Position numbers and translations under genes: made by a program | Shown here: piece by piece, positions 13,272 to 13,732 of the stretch | Numbering within the stretch: the stretch's first letter is position 1 | Layout of the letters: each line of letters starts with the position of its first letter | DNA from: an archaeon | Lineage (GTDB): Archaea > Iainarchaeota > Iainarchaeia > Iainarchaeales > GCA-2688035 | Direction of reading: 5' to 3' | Assembly (NCBI GenBank): GCA_030745815.1 | Contig: JASLNX010000080.1 | Coordinates: forward strand, 1-13,732 | DNA: 13,732 bases | Notes under the pieces: model-generated | What the model saw: only the letters and a program-made list of their open reading frames with translations | The model's database searches: none | Told to the model about the DNA's origin: nothing

Positions 13272-13732
13272 CTATAGCCAGTTTACTTTAATATCGTCAG
13301 TTCTTTGTTTGGGCAAAACACCGCTTTTCTCCACTTTTGTGTGGCTTCCTGCAGTATACATTACAATCCCAAGCCAAGCAATCATTGCTGCATTATCCAC
13401 ACAAACTCCAACCGGTGGCACAAACATTTTTGCCTCGCGCTCTTTGCACATTGTTCCCATCATTTCACGAAGTGCCTTACTGGCAGCAACCCCGCCTGTA
13501 ATTAAAAGCTCTCTTTTTTCAGTGTGAGCAATTGCTCTCTCACTAACTTCTGTAAGCATTGCAAAGGCATTGTGCATTAGCGAGTAGGCTAAATCCTCTT
13601 GTCCGACCTTTCCAATTTTTTGCTCTGCTGCGGTTTGCAGTCCTGAAAAAACCAAGTCCATTCCCTTAACTGAGTAAGGCAGTTTCACATAATTTTCTGC
13701 TTTAAAATACATTTCATCAATTTTTGGGCCTG
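13272..13732 (-). CDS. kae1: KEOPS complex Kae1 (t6A threonylcarbamoyltransferase), C-terminal part
   Basis: Kae1 (TsaD/Qri7 family, ASKHA fold) transfers threonylcarbamoyl to A37 of tRNA within KEOPS. The visible 152 codons, continuing beyond the right edge, match its C-terminal half: GPKIDE, then LPYSVKGMDLVFSGLQTA, SLMHNAFAMLTEVSERAIAH, LLITGGVAASKALREMM with the phosphate-binding GGVAAS, VPPVGVCVDNAAMIAW, and the tail RTDDIKVNWL. The DNAAMIA segment replaces the more common DNGAMIA; its Asp, a known metal ligand, is kept. No Bud32-like kinase follows the Kae1 C-terminus, so the proteins are not fused and Bud32 is supplied from 1293-1904. The N-terminal metal-binding HxxxH motif is outside the window. 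An internal ATG at 13712 is not the start, because family-conserved sequence continues upstream of it. Confidence 0.95.
   Translation of the reverse strand, partial: GPKIDEMYFKAENYVKLPYSVKGMDLVFSGLQTAAEQKIGKVGQEDLAYSLMHNAFAMLTEVSERAIAHTEKRELLITGGVAASKALREMMGTMCKEREAKMFVPPVGVCVDNAAMIAWLGIVMYTAGSHTKVEKSGVLPKQRTDDIKVNWL

Overview
The window reads as an AT-rich archaeal chromosome segment. Archaeal hallmarks are eS1 (S3Ae), the long archaeal form of S15, an archaeal-type valyl-tRNA synthetase, the KEOPS proteins Bud32 and Kae1, and TATA-box promoters. The bacterial-type DnaK/DnaJ/GrpE set, and a Cys-rich surface protein of a style common in DPANN archaea, make a DPANN-like lineage my best guess. 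That lineage call is inference; no marker here is decisive.

Left half (1-7945, minus strand): one co-oriented run, transcribed right to left. It reads grpE, a 28-codon small ORF, dnaK, dnaJ, valS, bud32, then after a probable internal promoter rps15, a 42-codon small ORF and rps3ae (cut by the window edge). Spacings are tight and most starts carry Shine-Dalgarno motifs. The run joins protein folding, tRNA charging, t6A modification and small-subunit proteins.

Centre (7946-8031): a compact divergent promoter. The TATA elements for grpE (minus) and for a winged-helix regulator (plus) sit back to back, and AATCTTT repeats lie near both predicted transcript starts. The regulator is a good candidate for control of the chaperone operon.

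Right half (8032-13152, plus strand): the regulator, a small integral-membrane HExxH protein, a large secreted and membrane-anchored protein with seven 47-residue repeats (probably a seven-bladed beta-propeller with a regular Cys pattern), and a two-gene operon of an unknown four-helix membrane protein and an APC-family amino acid permease. All four plus-strand transcription units have a TATA element about 26-28 bp before the start codon, so their mRNAs are predicted to be leaderless.

Right edge (13153-13732): a 119-bp convergent spacer with a two-sided terminator-like inverted repeat, then the C-terminal part of kae1 on the minus strand, running off the window. No tRNA, rRNA, CRISPR array or insertion sequence was seen. 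The points most worth a second look are the repeat protein's cysteine pattern, the grpE-dnaK small ORF, and the divergent chaperone/regulator promoter.
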